Source: an uncultured Clostridia bacterium
GTDB lineage: Bacteria > Bacillota_A > Clostridia > Christensenellales > CAG-138
Reading direction: 5' to 3'
Assembly (NCBI GenBank): GCA_947302865.1
Contig: CAMYWS010000096.1
Coordinates: 1-5,315, forward strand
Length of the DNA: 5,315 bases
The notes beneath the pieces were generated by a model. The model made no database searches and was not told the DNA's origin. It was given only the letters and a program-made list of their open reading frames with translations. This document shows positions 1-5,183 of the stretch, piece after piece. The position numbers and the translations under genes were made by a program. Position 1 is the stretch's first letter; each line of letters opens with the position of its first letter.

Positions 1-140
1 CGCACGCGCGTCCCGTCGCCGAACAGCTTATACAGCGCGGCAAGGTCGATCGCCTCGTCTTCACAGAGAAGCTGCGGACGGACCTCGTTCACGACGTCCT
101 GATGGACGGATTCACATTCGCATACCGGCAAGCGTTCCAT
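1..140 (-). CDS. ArsR/SmtB-family metal-responsive transcriptional repressor (N-terminal part, runs off the window)
   Basis: Read on the minus strand from ATG at 140, 46 codons are visible before the window edge, so the 3' end and most of the DNA-binding domain are missing. GGAGG (146-150) sits 5 bases before the ATG and fixes the start. The protein begins MERLPVCECESVHQDVV and reaches IDLAALYKLFGDGTRV, which is the characteristic ArsR/SmtB entry into the winged helix (helix with 'LFKvFGDxTRlrIL'). These proteins are cytoplasmic dimers that leave DNA when they bind metal or metalloid. Cys7 and Cys9 form a CxC close to the N-terminus, with a further Cys26; in CadC-like members N-terminal cysteines (Cys7 and Cys11 in S. 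aureus CadC) help bind soft metals such as Cd/Pb/Zn, so a thiolate metal site is plausible here. The usual CVC metal motif of the recognition helix would lie outside the window. The promoter and a perfect inverted repeat directly upstream suggest autorepression. Family assignment is good; the inducer is unknown. Confidence 0.85.
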   Translation of the reverse strand, partial: MERLPVCECESVHQDVVNEVRPQLLCEDEAIDLAALYKLFGDGTRV

Positions 141-156
141 TCTTTCCTCCTGTTCG

Positions 157-176
157 GAACAGTTGAGCAACTGTTC
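157..176. promoter_or_regulatory. Perfect 20-bp inverted repeat, probable ArsR operator
   Basis: GAACAGTTGAGCAACTGTTC has two perfect 9-base arms around a 2-base centre. It lies between the -10 box and the ribosome binding site of the minus-strand ArsR gene, covering roughly +4 to +24 of the predicted transcript. SmtB/ArsR operators are typically imperfect inverted repeats with TGAACA-type half sites, and this one reads TTGAACA outward on the minus strand. A second small GTTC/GAAC pair (152-160) abuts it. Autorepression is inferred from position and half-site resemblance. Confidence 0.72.
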
Positions 177-186
177 AATTATCTGT

Positions 187-214
187 ATTATACCACGATG
201 TTCGCGGTTGTCAA
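187..214 (-). promoter_or_regulatory. Sigma-A-type promoter of the ArsR gene
   Basis: On the minus strand, TTGACA (plus coordinates 209-214) and TATAAT (187-192) are both perfect consensus hexamers, separated by 16 bases (193-208). Transcription should start near 180, leaving a leader of about 40 bases that contains the inverted repeat at 157-176 and the GGAGG site. A perfect promoter held down by an overlapping operator is typical of autoregulated metal repressors. Confidence 0.85.
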
Positions 215-254
215 CAGGATATTCGGATAAACAGATGAAAAGCGGACGGAAGGC

Positions 255-283
255 TTGCTTTTTCAGCGGGAACATGGTACAAC
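255..283 (+). promoter_or_regulatory. Weak candidate promoter for the four-gene operon
   Basis: TTGCTT (255-260), a 17-base spacer, then TACAAC (278-283) preceded by TGG, which gives an extended -10 (TGn). The hexamers match consensus at only 3/6 and 4/6 positions, so this is the best candidate seen in 141-319 rather than a firm call. Transcription would start near 290, about 30 bases before the GTG start of the acetyltransferase gene. Confidence 0.3.
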
Positions 284-300
284 AATAGCATCATTCGAGG

Positions 301-322
301 CACATTTCGGAGGAGCGAAGTG
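301..322 (+). promoter_or_regulatory. Shine-Dalgarno site in a possible small hairpin at the first start codon
   Basis: CGGAGGAG (308-315) decides the GTG start at 320, with 6 bases between GGAGG and the codon. The flanks can pair: CAC (301-303) with GTG (320-322) and TTCG (306-309) with CGAA (316-319), with a two-base bulge. This puts GAGGAG in the loop and the GTG start in the stem. The ribosome binding site is firm; the hairpin is short and may be chance. Confidence 0.4.
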
Positions 323-790
323 GAGATATACGGTACGGAGCGGATCACAAAGCCGGATGACATCGAAACGATGACCGACTGGATGTACGGCTGGTGGGGC
401 GCACGGGAAGGATACACGCGCGAAGCTGTGAAGGAAAGCCTGCTGCACAGTCTGAACACGGACCGGCTTCCGATGACCTTCGGACTGTACCGGAACGGAA
501 CGCTGATCGGCGTATATCAGTTCACGAACAGCGATCTATTCGTGCGGCCGGACCTAACCCCATGGCTTGCGAATGTTTATCTCGATCCGGCGTACCGGGG
601 GAAGGGCATCGGAAGAAGGCTGCTCTCCACCGTGAAAGAAAACGCAAGGGCGTATCTTTCCGTACCGGCGCTGTATCTGTTCACGACACACGCCGGACTG
701 TACGAAAAGTACGGATGGCGTTTCGAAGCGGAAATCGACACGCATCTTGCACCGCGGATACAGCGGCTCTACCGTCTGTCGCTGAAATGA
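320..790 (+). CDS. GNAT-family N-acetyltransferase
   Basis: A 156-residue cytoplasmic protein of usual single-domain GNAT length. It would transfer an acetyl group from acetyl-CoA to an amine on a small molecule or protein; the acceptor is not identifiable. Motif A is clear: the strand WLANVYLDPAY (82-92) followed by the pyrophosphate-binding loop RGKGIG (93-98) and helix RRLLSTVKENA. Motif B follows as LYLFTTHAGLYEKYGWRF (118-135), with the 'LYxkyGF/W' signature typical of GNATs. The N-terminal half carries the expected helix and the strands FGLYRNGTLIGVYQF (54-68). The GTG start is chosen because CGGAGGAG lies just upstream and the protein then begins at a normal GNAT N-terminus. It is first in a four-gene set, 18 bases before the thioesterase gene. 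Family is near certain; substrate is unknown. Confidence 0.93.
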   Translation: MEIYGTERITKPDDIETMTDWMYGWWGAREGYTREAVKESLLHSLNTDRLPMTFGLYRNGTLIGVYQFTNSDLFVRPDLTPWLANVYLDPAYRGKGIGRRLLSTVKENARAYLSVPALYLFTTHAGLYEKYGWRFEAEIDTHLAPRIQRLYRLSLK

Positions 791-808
791 CCGAAACGGA
801 GGGAAACT

Positions 809-1237
809 ATGTTTACATACCGCAGGAAAGCACAGTATCACGAGACCGATCAGATGGGCGTGATCCACCACGCCGTTTACGTGAAATGGATGGAGGAAGC
901 GCGCGTCGCGTTTTTGGATGCGCTCGGCTTCGGCTATGTCGACATCGAGCGCGAGGGCGTCGTTTCGCCGGTGGTCGGCATCTCGATCGACTACCGCCGT
1001 CCCACGATGTTTTCGGACGAGGTAGAGATCGGCGTGTGGATCAACAAATACAGCACACGCATGCTGGAGGTGGGTTACAGGATCCGGAATCTCACAAAGG
1101 GCACGCTTGCCGCGGAGGGTATTTCGAAGCATTGTTATCTCAAGGACGGCGCGGTCGTATCGCTGAAAACCGCGCTGCCGAAGCTGGACGCGCTGCTGTC
1201 CGCATACAAGGATAGTGAAGAAAACCGAACGGAATGA
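809..1237 (+). CDS. Acyl-CoA thioesterase, 4-hydroxybenzoyl-CoA thioesterase/YbgC-like hotdog fold
   Basis: A 142-residue protein of normal length for single-hotdog thioesterases, which act as cytoplasmic tetramers or dimers hydrolysing acyl-CoA to free acid and CoA. The N-terminal signature YHETDQMGVIHHAVYVKWMEEAR (10-32) matches the family motif 'Y-x-x-TD-x-x-G-v-v-h-H-x-x-Y-l-x-w-f-E-x-aR'. Asp14 corresponds to the catalytic aspartate, with His21 and Glu29/Glu30 nearby in the expected order. The later strands VVGISIDYRRPTMFSDEVEIGVWI (55-78) and TLAAEGISKHCYLK (99-112) fit the remainder of the hotdog sheet. One oddity: the Asn usual two residues after the second His (HxNY) is Val23 here. 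The start is ATG with GGAGGG (798-803) 5 bases upstream. It follows the acetyltransferase by 18 bases and precedes the aldolase by 12. The specific acyl-CoA is not predictable. Confidence 0.92.
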   Translation: MFTYRRKAQYHETDQMGVIHHAVYVKWMEEARVAFLDALGFGYVDIEREGVVSPVVGISIDYRRPTMFSDEVEIGVWINKYSTRMLEVGYRIRNLTKGTLAAEGISKHCYLKDGAVVSLKTALPKLDALLSAYKDSEENRTE

Positions 1238-1249
1238 ACGGAGGAAACC

Positions 1250-2296
1250 ATGCGGACGTTTGAATGTGATTACACGGAAGGCGCGCATCCGAAGATCCTG
1301 GAAGCGCTTTCAAGAACGAATATGGAGCAGATGAGCGGCTACGGCTTCGATCCGTACACCGCACGGGCGGCTGAAAAGATCAAAGCCGCGTGCGGTACTG
1401 AGAATGCGACGGTGACGTTCCTTACCGGCGGCACGCAGACGAACATGATCGTGATCGATCTGCTGCTTCAGCCGTTCGAGGGCGTGATCTCGCCGAAGAC
1501 GGGACACATCAACGTGCACGAAGCCGGCGCGATCGAATTCACCGGGCACAAGGTCCTTGCGCTCAAAGAAAACGACGGGGTACTGGACGCCGACGCGCTC
1601 GAGGCTTATCTTAAAACCTTCTATGCCGACGCCACGCATGAGCACATGGTGCGTCCGGGACTGGTCTACCTCACACATCCGACCGAATACGGCACGTTGT
1701 ACACAAAGGCGCAGATGCAGCGCATCCGTGCGCTGTGCGATCGCTATGATATGAAGCTCTACGTGGACGGCGCGCGGCTCGGCTACGCTTTGGGCTGCCC
1801 GGAAAACGACGTAACGCTCCATGATCTCGCGTCCCTTTGCGACGCGTTTTCGATCGGCGGCACGAAGCTCGGACTTCTTTGCGGCGAGGCGGTCGTGTTC
1901 CCGAAGGAAGCGCCGAAGATGCTGATGACGCAGGTGAAGCGGCACGGCGGGCTCCTTGCAAAAGGGCGGGTCTTGGGCGTGCAGTTCGATGCGCTGTTTA
2001 CCGACGGACTGTATGAAACGATCGGCAAAGAAGCGATCCGCCATGCGCACGGCATTCGCGAGATCCTGCTGTCTAAGGGCTATCCGCTCGCGTGGAACTC
2101 CCCGACGAATCAGCAGTTCATCATTTTATCCGATGCGGAAGCGGAAAAGCTCCGCACATTCGTCGGTTTTGACCTCTGGGGCAGGGCGGACGAAGGGCAT
2201 TGGATCGCGCGGTTCACGTCGAGCTGGTCGACGACCGACGCGGACATGGATGAACTCAAAAGATCGCTGCCGCATCGGGCGGCGCTCACGAAATAA
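1250..2296 (+). CDS. Low-specificity threonine aldolase-type PLP enzyme (beta-eliminating lyase family)
   Basis: A 348-residue fold-type I PLP enzyme of the threonine aldolase length class. The family typically cleaves L-threonine or L-allo-threonine to glycine and acetaldehyde in the cytoplasm, and often takes other beta-hydroxy amino acids. Visible landmarks in order: the phosphate-binding turn GGTQTN (60-65); HINVHEAGA (86-94), where His86 should stack on PLP and Glu91 is the conserved acid; HPTEYGTLY (143-151); VDGARLG (172-178), with Asp173 contacting the pyridine nitrogen and Arg176; the Schiff-base lysine Lys206 in FSIGGTKLG; and Arg321 in WIARFTSSWSTT for the substrate carboxylate. 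No catalytic position looks lost. The start is ATG with GGAGG (1240-1244) 5 bases before it. It sits 12 bases after the thioesterase gene and 19 before the lipoprotein gene. The activity could be broader than threonine; stereospecificity (L versus L-allo) cannot be read. Confidence 0.9.
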   Translation: MRTFECDYTEGAHPKILEALSRTNMEQMSGYGFDPYTARAAEKIKAACGTENATVTFLTGGTQTNMIVIDLLLQPFEGVISPKTGHINVHEAGAIEFTGHKVLALKENDGVLDADALEAYLKTFYADATHEHMVRPGLVYLTHPTEYGTLYTKAQMQRIRALCDRYDMKLYVDGARLGYALGCPENDVTLHDLASLCDAFSIGGTKLGLLCGEAVVFPKEAPKMLMTQVKRHGGLLAKGRVLGVQFDALFTDGLYETIGKEAIRHAHGIREILLSKGYPLAWNSPTNQQFIILSDAEAEKLRTFVGFDLWGRADEGHWIARFTSSWSTTDADMDELKRSLPHRAALTK

Positions 2297-2315
2297 TCAT
2301 ATGGAGGGATTGAAA

Positions 2316-3191
2316 ATGAAACGAATCATCGCGCTTTTCCTGACAGGTCTTTTACTGTTCGCCTGCGTCGGCTGTATCTCGATTTCCGGACTGTCCTGCT
2401 CGGTACCGGTGCGCTACACGAACGCGGACAAATACACGGCGGGCAATTTCACCTATGAAAGCGATAAGGTAACAAAGGTCGACATCGAATGGGCGTCCGG
2501 CAGCATCACGCTGAAAAACGGAAAGGGGACGCTCACCGTTTCCGAAAGCGGCGCGGATTCGCTTACGGAAGAAGAGCAGATGCATTGGTGGATCGACGGC
2601 ACGACGCTTCGGATCAAGTTCTGCAAGTCCGGTTATAAACTGCCGGTGACGAAGCAGAATAAAAAGGAGCTCACGATCGAACTGCCGGACTTTGTCGATC
2701 TCGACATCGACGTCGCGAGCGGCAAGGTTTCCGCCGAAAGCATGCTGAACCTCGGCAAGCTCAAGCTTGACACGGCGTCCGGCGGAACGGACATCCGGGC
2801 TCTTTCCGCAAAGGAGGTCAAGGTGAATTCTGCGTCCGGCGGGACGGCGTTCGGCAATGTGTCCGTGACGGAAGCGTTCAAGGTCGATACCGCGTCCGGC
2901 GGGCTCACGGTCGATCGCATCTCCGCGGAGGAGATCGAAGTCGACAGCGCGTCGGGCGGCATCACGATCGGCGTCGATACGGTTGAGAAGATCAATATCG
3001 ACAGCGTGTCCGGCGGGATCCGGCTGAAACTCAATCTGCCGGAACGCGGTGCCATGGTCCGGTGCGAGAAAGTTTCGGGAAGCCTGAACGTCAAGCTGCC
3101 GTATGAAAAGGACGGCGAAGCGTATAGAATCGGTCTCGGCGCAACGGAGATCAGGATAGACGTCGTTTCCGGCGGCATCACGATCGAGTAA
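2316..3191 (+). CDS. DUF4097-like repeat lipoprotein (putative surface beta-helix protein)
   Basis: A 291-residue secreted protein. It starts MKRIIALFLTGLLLFACVGC: two basic residues, a hydrophobic core, then cysteines at 17 (after LFA) and 20 (after CVG), either of which could be lipidated, so the mature protein should be anchored on the outer face of the membrane. After a spacer, WASGSITL appears at 59-66. From residue 129 the 'hydrophobic-x-[D/N]-x-[A/V]-S-G-[G/K/S]' strand recurs, with the Ser at 135, 155, 174, 194, 213, 232, 254 and 285, mostly 19-20 apart. That pattern is typical of DUF4097/DUF4098 ('putative adhesin') proteins, thought to form a right-handed beta-helix or solenoid. No enzymatic motif is seen. 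The start is ATG 2316, because GGAGGG (2303-2308) is correctly spaced for it; the in-frame ATG at 2301 has no such site. It is last in its operon, 17 bases before a terminator. Biological role is unknown; envelope sensing or adhesion is speculation. Confidence 0.85.
   Translation: MKRIIALFLTGLLLFACVGCISISGLSCSVPVRYTNADKYTAGNFTYESDKVTKVDIEWASGSITLKNGKGTLTVSESGADSLTEEEQMHWWIDGTTLRIKFCKSGYKLPVTKQNKKELTIELPDFVDLDIDVASGKVSAESMLNLGKLKLDTASGGTDIRALSAKEVKVNSASGGTAFGNVSVTEAFKVDTASGGLTVDRISAEEIEVDSASGGITIGVDTVEKINIDSVSGGIRLKLNLPERGAMVRCEKVSGSLNVKLPYEKDGEAYRIGLGATEIRIDVVSGGITIE
2700..3188 (+). repeat. Coding tandem repeats: ASGG beta-strand ladder
   Basis: Within the lipoprotein gene, residues 129-291 hold eight degenerate copies of a unit of about 19-20 residues centred on [A/V]-SG-[G/K/S]. 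Ser-to-Ser spacings are 20, 19, 20, 19, 19, 22 and 31. DNA copies of GCGTCCGGCGG recur almost unchanged in three adjacent units, and GCGTCGGGCGG and GTGTCCGGCGG are one-base variants. The amino-acid pattern is conserved even where the DNA has drifted, as expected for one solenoid coil per repeat. Confidence 0.85.
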
Positions 3192-3207
3192 CATGATTTG
3201 TATCAGT

Positions 3208-3232
3208 GCCCCGCGGTTTGCGGGGCTTTTTT
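3208..3232 (+). terminator. Rho-independent terminator of the four-gene operon
   Basis: A perfect 7-bp GC stem, GCCCCGC (3208-3214) with GCGGGGC (3220-3226), encloses a 5-base loop GGTTT and is followed at once by six T residues (3227-3232). It begins 17 bases after the lipoprotein stop codon and separates the two plus-strand transcription units. Confidence 0.93.
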
Positions 3233-3278
3233 CTGCGCAAATATCAAACGTCGTTCGTTATTAACGGATAAAAACGGA

Positions 3279-3293
3279 TTTGCTTGCAGCAAA
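3279..3293. promoter_or_regulatory. 15-bp palindrome overlapping the transporter promoter -35 box, candidate operator
   Basis: TTTGCTTGCAGCAAA has perfect 6-base arms around TGC and covers the whole TTGCAG -35 hexamer (3284-3289). A repressor bound here would block sigma contact. It does not resemble the AT-rich Fur consensus (GATAATGATTATCATTATC), so if it controls iron or metal-chelate uptake it would be through another regulator. The function is inferred from symmetry and position only. Confidence 0.5.
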
Positions 3294-3312
3294 GCCGACC
3301 GCGTGTTATACT
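3284..3312 (+). promoter_or_regulatory. Promoter of the ABC importer operon
   Basis: TTGCAG (3284-3289), a 17-base spacer, then TATACT (3307-3312), which matches the -10 consensus at 5 of 6 positions and is preceded by TGT, an extended -10. Transcription should begin near 3319, giving a leader of only about 20 bases before ATG 3340. That leaves no room for a riboswitch between start site and gene. Confidence 0.75.
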
Positions 3313-3339
3313 TTACAAAGAATAACGGAGGAGACGGGC

Positions 3340-4395
3340 ATGGAAAAGACGGCAGGACGGGGCAGATGCAGACGAACGGCCGTGCTGCTTGCGGCGGCAG
3401 GCGTTCTTTTTGTGCTGTTTCTCGTTTCGCTGACGCTCGGGCGTTTCGCCGTGCCGCTTTTCGAGGTCATCCGCATTCTGTTTCATAAGGTATGGGCGCT
3501 GATAGGGCTTGACCGTGTCTGGCCGATGCGGGTCACGTGGACGGCGTTTATGGAAAACGCGGTAGTGAACGTTCGGCTGCCGCGTATCGTCATGGCGGTG
3601 CTGGTCGGCTGCTCGCTCTCGGCGGCGGGCGCGACGTTTCAGGGTGTGTTCCGTAACCCCATGGCAAGCCCGGATATCCTCGGCGCGTCCAACGGCGCGG
3701 CGTTCGGCGCGGCGCTTGCGATCCTTATGGGCTGCTCCTCGCGGTATATCACGGTCTTTGCGTTTGTCGGCTCGATCCTCACCGTCATGCTCGTGTTTTT
3801 GATCGCGCGGCATGCGCCGGGGTCAAGGGTCGTCAATCTGATCCTTGCGGGCATCATGGTGGGCTCGCTGTTTTCGGCGGGAACGTCGTATCTGAAGCTC
3901 GTCGCGGATCCAAGCAACCAGCTTCCCGCGATCACGTACTGGCTCATGGGCTCGCTGTCCGGTGTGCGGTCAGAGCATATCCTGCCCGCCGCGATTCCGA
4001 TGGCACTCGGGCTCGTTCCGCTGCTGCTTTTACGGTGGCGGCTGAATCTTTTGTCCCTCGGCGACAGCGAAGCGCGCGCGCTCAGCGTGAATACCGACCT
4101 TCTGCGCGCCGTGCTGATCCTCTGCGCGACGCTCGTCACCGCCGCATCGATCTCCGTTTCCGGCGTGATCGGCTGGGTGGGGCTCGTTGTGCCGCACCTC
4201 TCGCGCAAGCTCATCGGAAGCGACAACCGCGGGCTTCTGCCGTGCTCCATGCTTTTGGGCGGCGCTTTTTTACTGCTCGTCGACGACGTTTCGAGAAATC
4301 TTCTTGCAACCGAGATCCCGATCGGCATCCTCACCGCCGTGATCGGCGCGCCGTTTTTTGTGTATCTGCTGCTGCGAAAGGAGAAGACGCTGTGA
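3340..4395 (+). CDS. FecCD-family ABC transporter permease (iron-siderophore/haem/cobalamin class)
   Basis: A 351-residue polytopic membrane protein, the normal size for BtuC/FhuB/FepD-type permeases, which dimerise to form the import channel. Hydrophobic stretches fit the family's ten helices (for example about 14-33, 83-102, 137-156, 164-184, 303-316, 327-345). Signature blocks are intact: RLPRIVMAVLVG (79-90), FQGVFRNPMASPDILGASNGAAFGA (100-124), GDSEARALSV (241-250) and SGVIGWVGLVVPHLSRKLIGSDNR (274-297), the last holding the cytoplasmic coupling region that contacts the ATPase. ATG 3340 is chosen because GGAGGAG (3327-3333) is 6 bases upstream. The frame stays open upstream to a TTG at 3280, but an extension from there would lie over the promoter. 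Its stop overlaps the ATPase start (GTGA). Only one permease gene is present, so the channel should be a homodimer. Substrate is not readable. Confidence 0.94.
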   Translation: MEKTAGRGRCRRTAVLLAAAGVLFVLFLVSLTLGRFAVPLFEVIRILFHKVWALIGLDRVWPMRVTWTAFMENAVVNVRLPRIVMAVLVGCSLSAAGATFQGVFRNPMASPDILGASNGAAFGAALAILMGCSSRYITVFAFVGSILTVMLVFLIARHAPGSRVVNLILAGIMVGSLFSAGTSYLKLVADPSNQLPAITYWLMGSLSGVRSEHILPAAIPMALGLVPLLLLRWRLNLLSLGDSEARALSVNTDLLRAVLILCATLVTAASISVSGVIGWVGLVVPHLSRKLIGSDNRGLLPCSMLLGGAFLLLVDDVSRNLLATEIPIGILTAVIGAPFFVYLLLRKEKTL

Positions 4396-5183
4396 CGCTT
4401 TCCGTTCGCGATCTCACGTTTGCATACAAAAAAACGCCGGTGCTTTCGGGCGTTTCGTTCGATGCGGAGCCGGGCGGGCTTCTGGCGATCCTCGGACCGA
4501 ACGGCGTCGGCAAGACCACGCTGTTCCGCTGTATCCTGGGCGAGCAGAAGCGCTATGCGGGCACGATCGAACTCGACGGCACGAACGTGCGGACGCTTTC
4601 CGCGCGGGAGACGGCGCACCGCGTCGCCTATATCCCGCAGACGCACGCGATGACGTTCCGCTTTCCGGTGCGTGACGTGGTGCTGATGGGCACGTCGCAC
4701 ACGCTGTCCCCGCTTGCTTTGCCGGGCAGGGCACAGGAGCGGATCGCGCTTGATGCGCTTGAAAAGCTCGGGATCGGGTATCTTTCGGATCGCTCGTTCG
4801 ATACGCTTTCCGGCGGCGAACAGCAGCTTGCGTACATTGCACGCGCGCTTGCGCAGCAGGCAAAGGTCCTTTTGATGGACGAGCCGACGTCTTCGCTCGA
4901 TTACGGCAACCAGCTCCGTGTGCTGAATGTGGTCAAGGACCTCGCAGGGGACGGCTATACGGTGCTGCTTTCGACCCACAACCCGCAGCACGCGCTGTGG
5001 TACGCGGACCGGGTACTTGCTTTGCACGAGGGGTGCGTTGCGGCATTCGGCGGCGTCGAAGAAACCCTGACAACCGAACTTCTCAATACGCTGTACGGCA
5101 CGCGCGTAAATCTTTATGAAACGCCGGGCGGATCGGTGATCCTGCCCGTTTCAAACAAACCGAACGGAGGAGAAACAAAATGA
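4392..5183 (+). CDS. ABC transporter ATP-binding protein of the FepC/BtuD/FhuC type
   Basis: A 263-residue cytoplasmic ATPase of usual length that powers the adjacent permease. All nucleotide-binding elements are present: A-loop Tyr12, Walker A GPNGVGKT (35-42), Q-loop Gln83 in YIPQ, signature LSGGEQQL (139-146), Walker B VLLMDEPT (159-166) with catalytic Glu164, D-loop SSLD (167-170) and H-loop His196 in STHNP. The segment FRFPVRDVVLMGTSHTLSPL (89-108) after the Q-loop is typical of iron/B12-class ATPases ('tVxdvVlmGR.P'). The signature is GGEQQ, with Gln following Glu as in many FepC-like proteins. The GTG start overlaps the permease stop by 4 bases (GTGA), with GGAG (4380-4383) inside the permease end, which implies translational coupling. 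Its own stop overlaps the next gene's ATG (ATGA). There is no sign of damage. Confidence 0.96.
   Translation: MTLSVRDLTFAYKKTPVLSGVSFDAEPGGLLAILGPNGVGKTTLFRCILGEQKRYAGTIELDGTNVRTLSARETAHRVAYIPQTHAMTFRFPVRDVVLMGTSHTLSPLALPGRAQERIALDALEKLGIGYLSDRSFDTLSGGEQQLAYIARALAQQAKVLLMDEPTSSLDYGNQLRVLNVVKDLAGDGYTVLLSTHNPQHALWYADRVLALHEGCVAAFGGVEETLTTELLNTLYGTRVNLYETPGGSVILPVSNKPNGGETK

Noticed and set aside
394..1215. 273-codon plus-strand open frame crossing the acetyltransferase and thioesterase genes
   Set aside because: It is in a different frame from two clear protein families, is Arg-rich, and has no ribosome binding site at its start.
1310..2050. 246-codon minus-strand open frame inside the aldolase gene
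   Set aside because: Antisense shadow of a complete PLP enzyme; no family resemblance and no start signals.
1956..2315. Upstream in-frame extension of the lipoprotein
   Set aside because: The extension runs over the aldolase gene in another frame, is Arg/Ser-rich and would bury the signal peptide. GGAGGG at 2303-2308 points to ATG 2316.
2700..3188. Repeats as a CRISPR array
   Set aside because: The repeats are degenerate, in frame, about 57-60 bases apart and encode a regular protein motif; there are no unique spacers between identical repeats.
2352..3194. 280-codon minus-strand open frame with repeats, opposite the lipoprotein
   Set aside because: The repeats simply mirror the ASGG-coding DNA; the plus-strand product has a signal peptide, a ribosome site and a known repeat type.
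3280..3339. 20-residue N-terminal extension of the permease from TTG 3280
   Set aside because: It would overlap the -35 and -10 elements, and GGAGGAG at 3327-3333 fits ATG 3340.
3233..3339. Cobalamin riboswitch or other RNA leader before the importer
   Set aside because: Only about 107 bases lie between terminator and start codon, the predicted transcript leader is about 20 bases, and no B12-box-like sequence is seen.
3198..3488. 96-codon plus-strand open frame beginning at the terminator
   Set aside because: It spans the terminator and the promoter and overlaps the permease in another frame, without its own ribosome site.
3639..5027. 462-codon open frame on the minus strand
   Set aside because: It lies antisense to the permease and ATPase, both unmistakable families. 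Its translation is rich in Arg/His/Pro with no recognisable domain, as expected for the shadow of a GC-rich gene.
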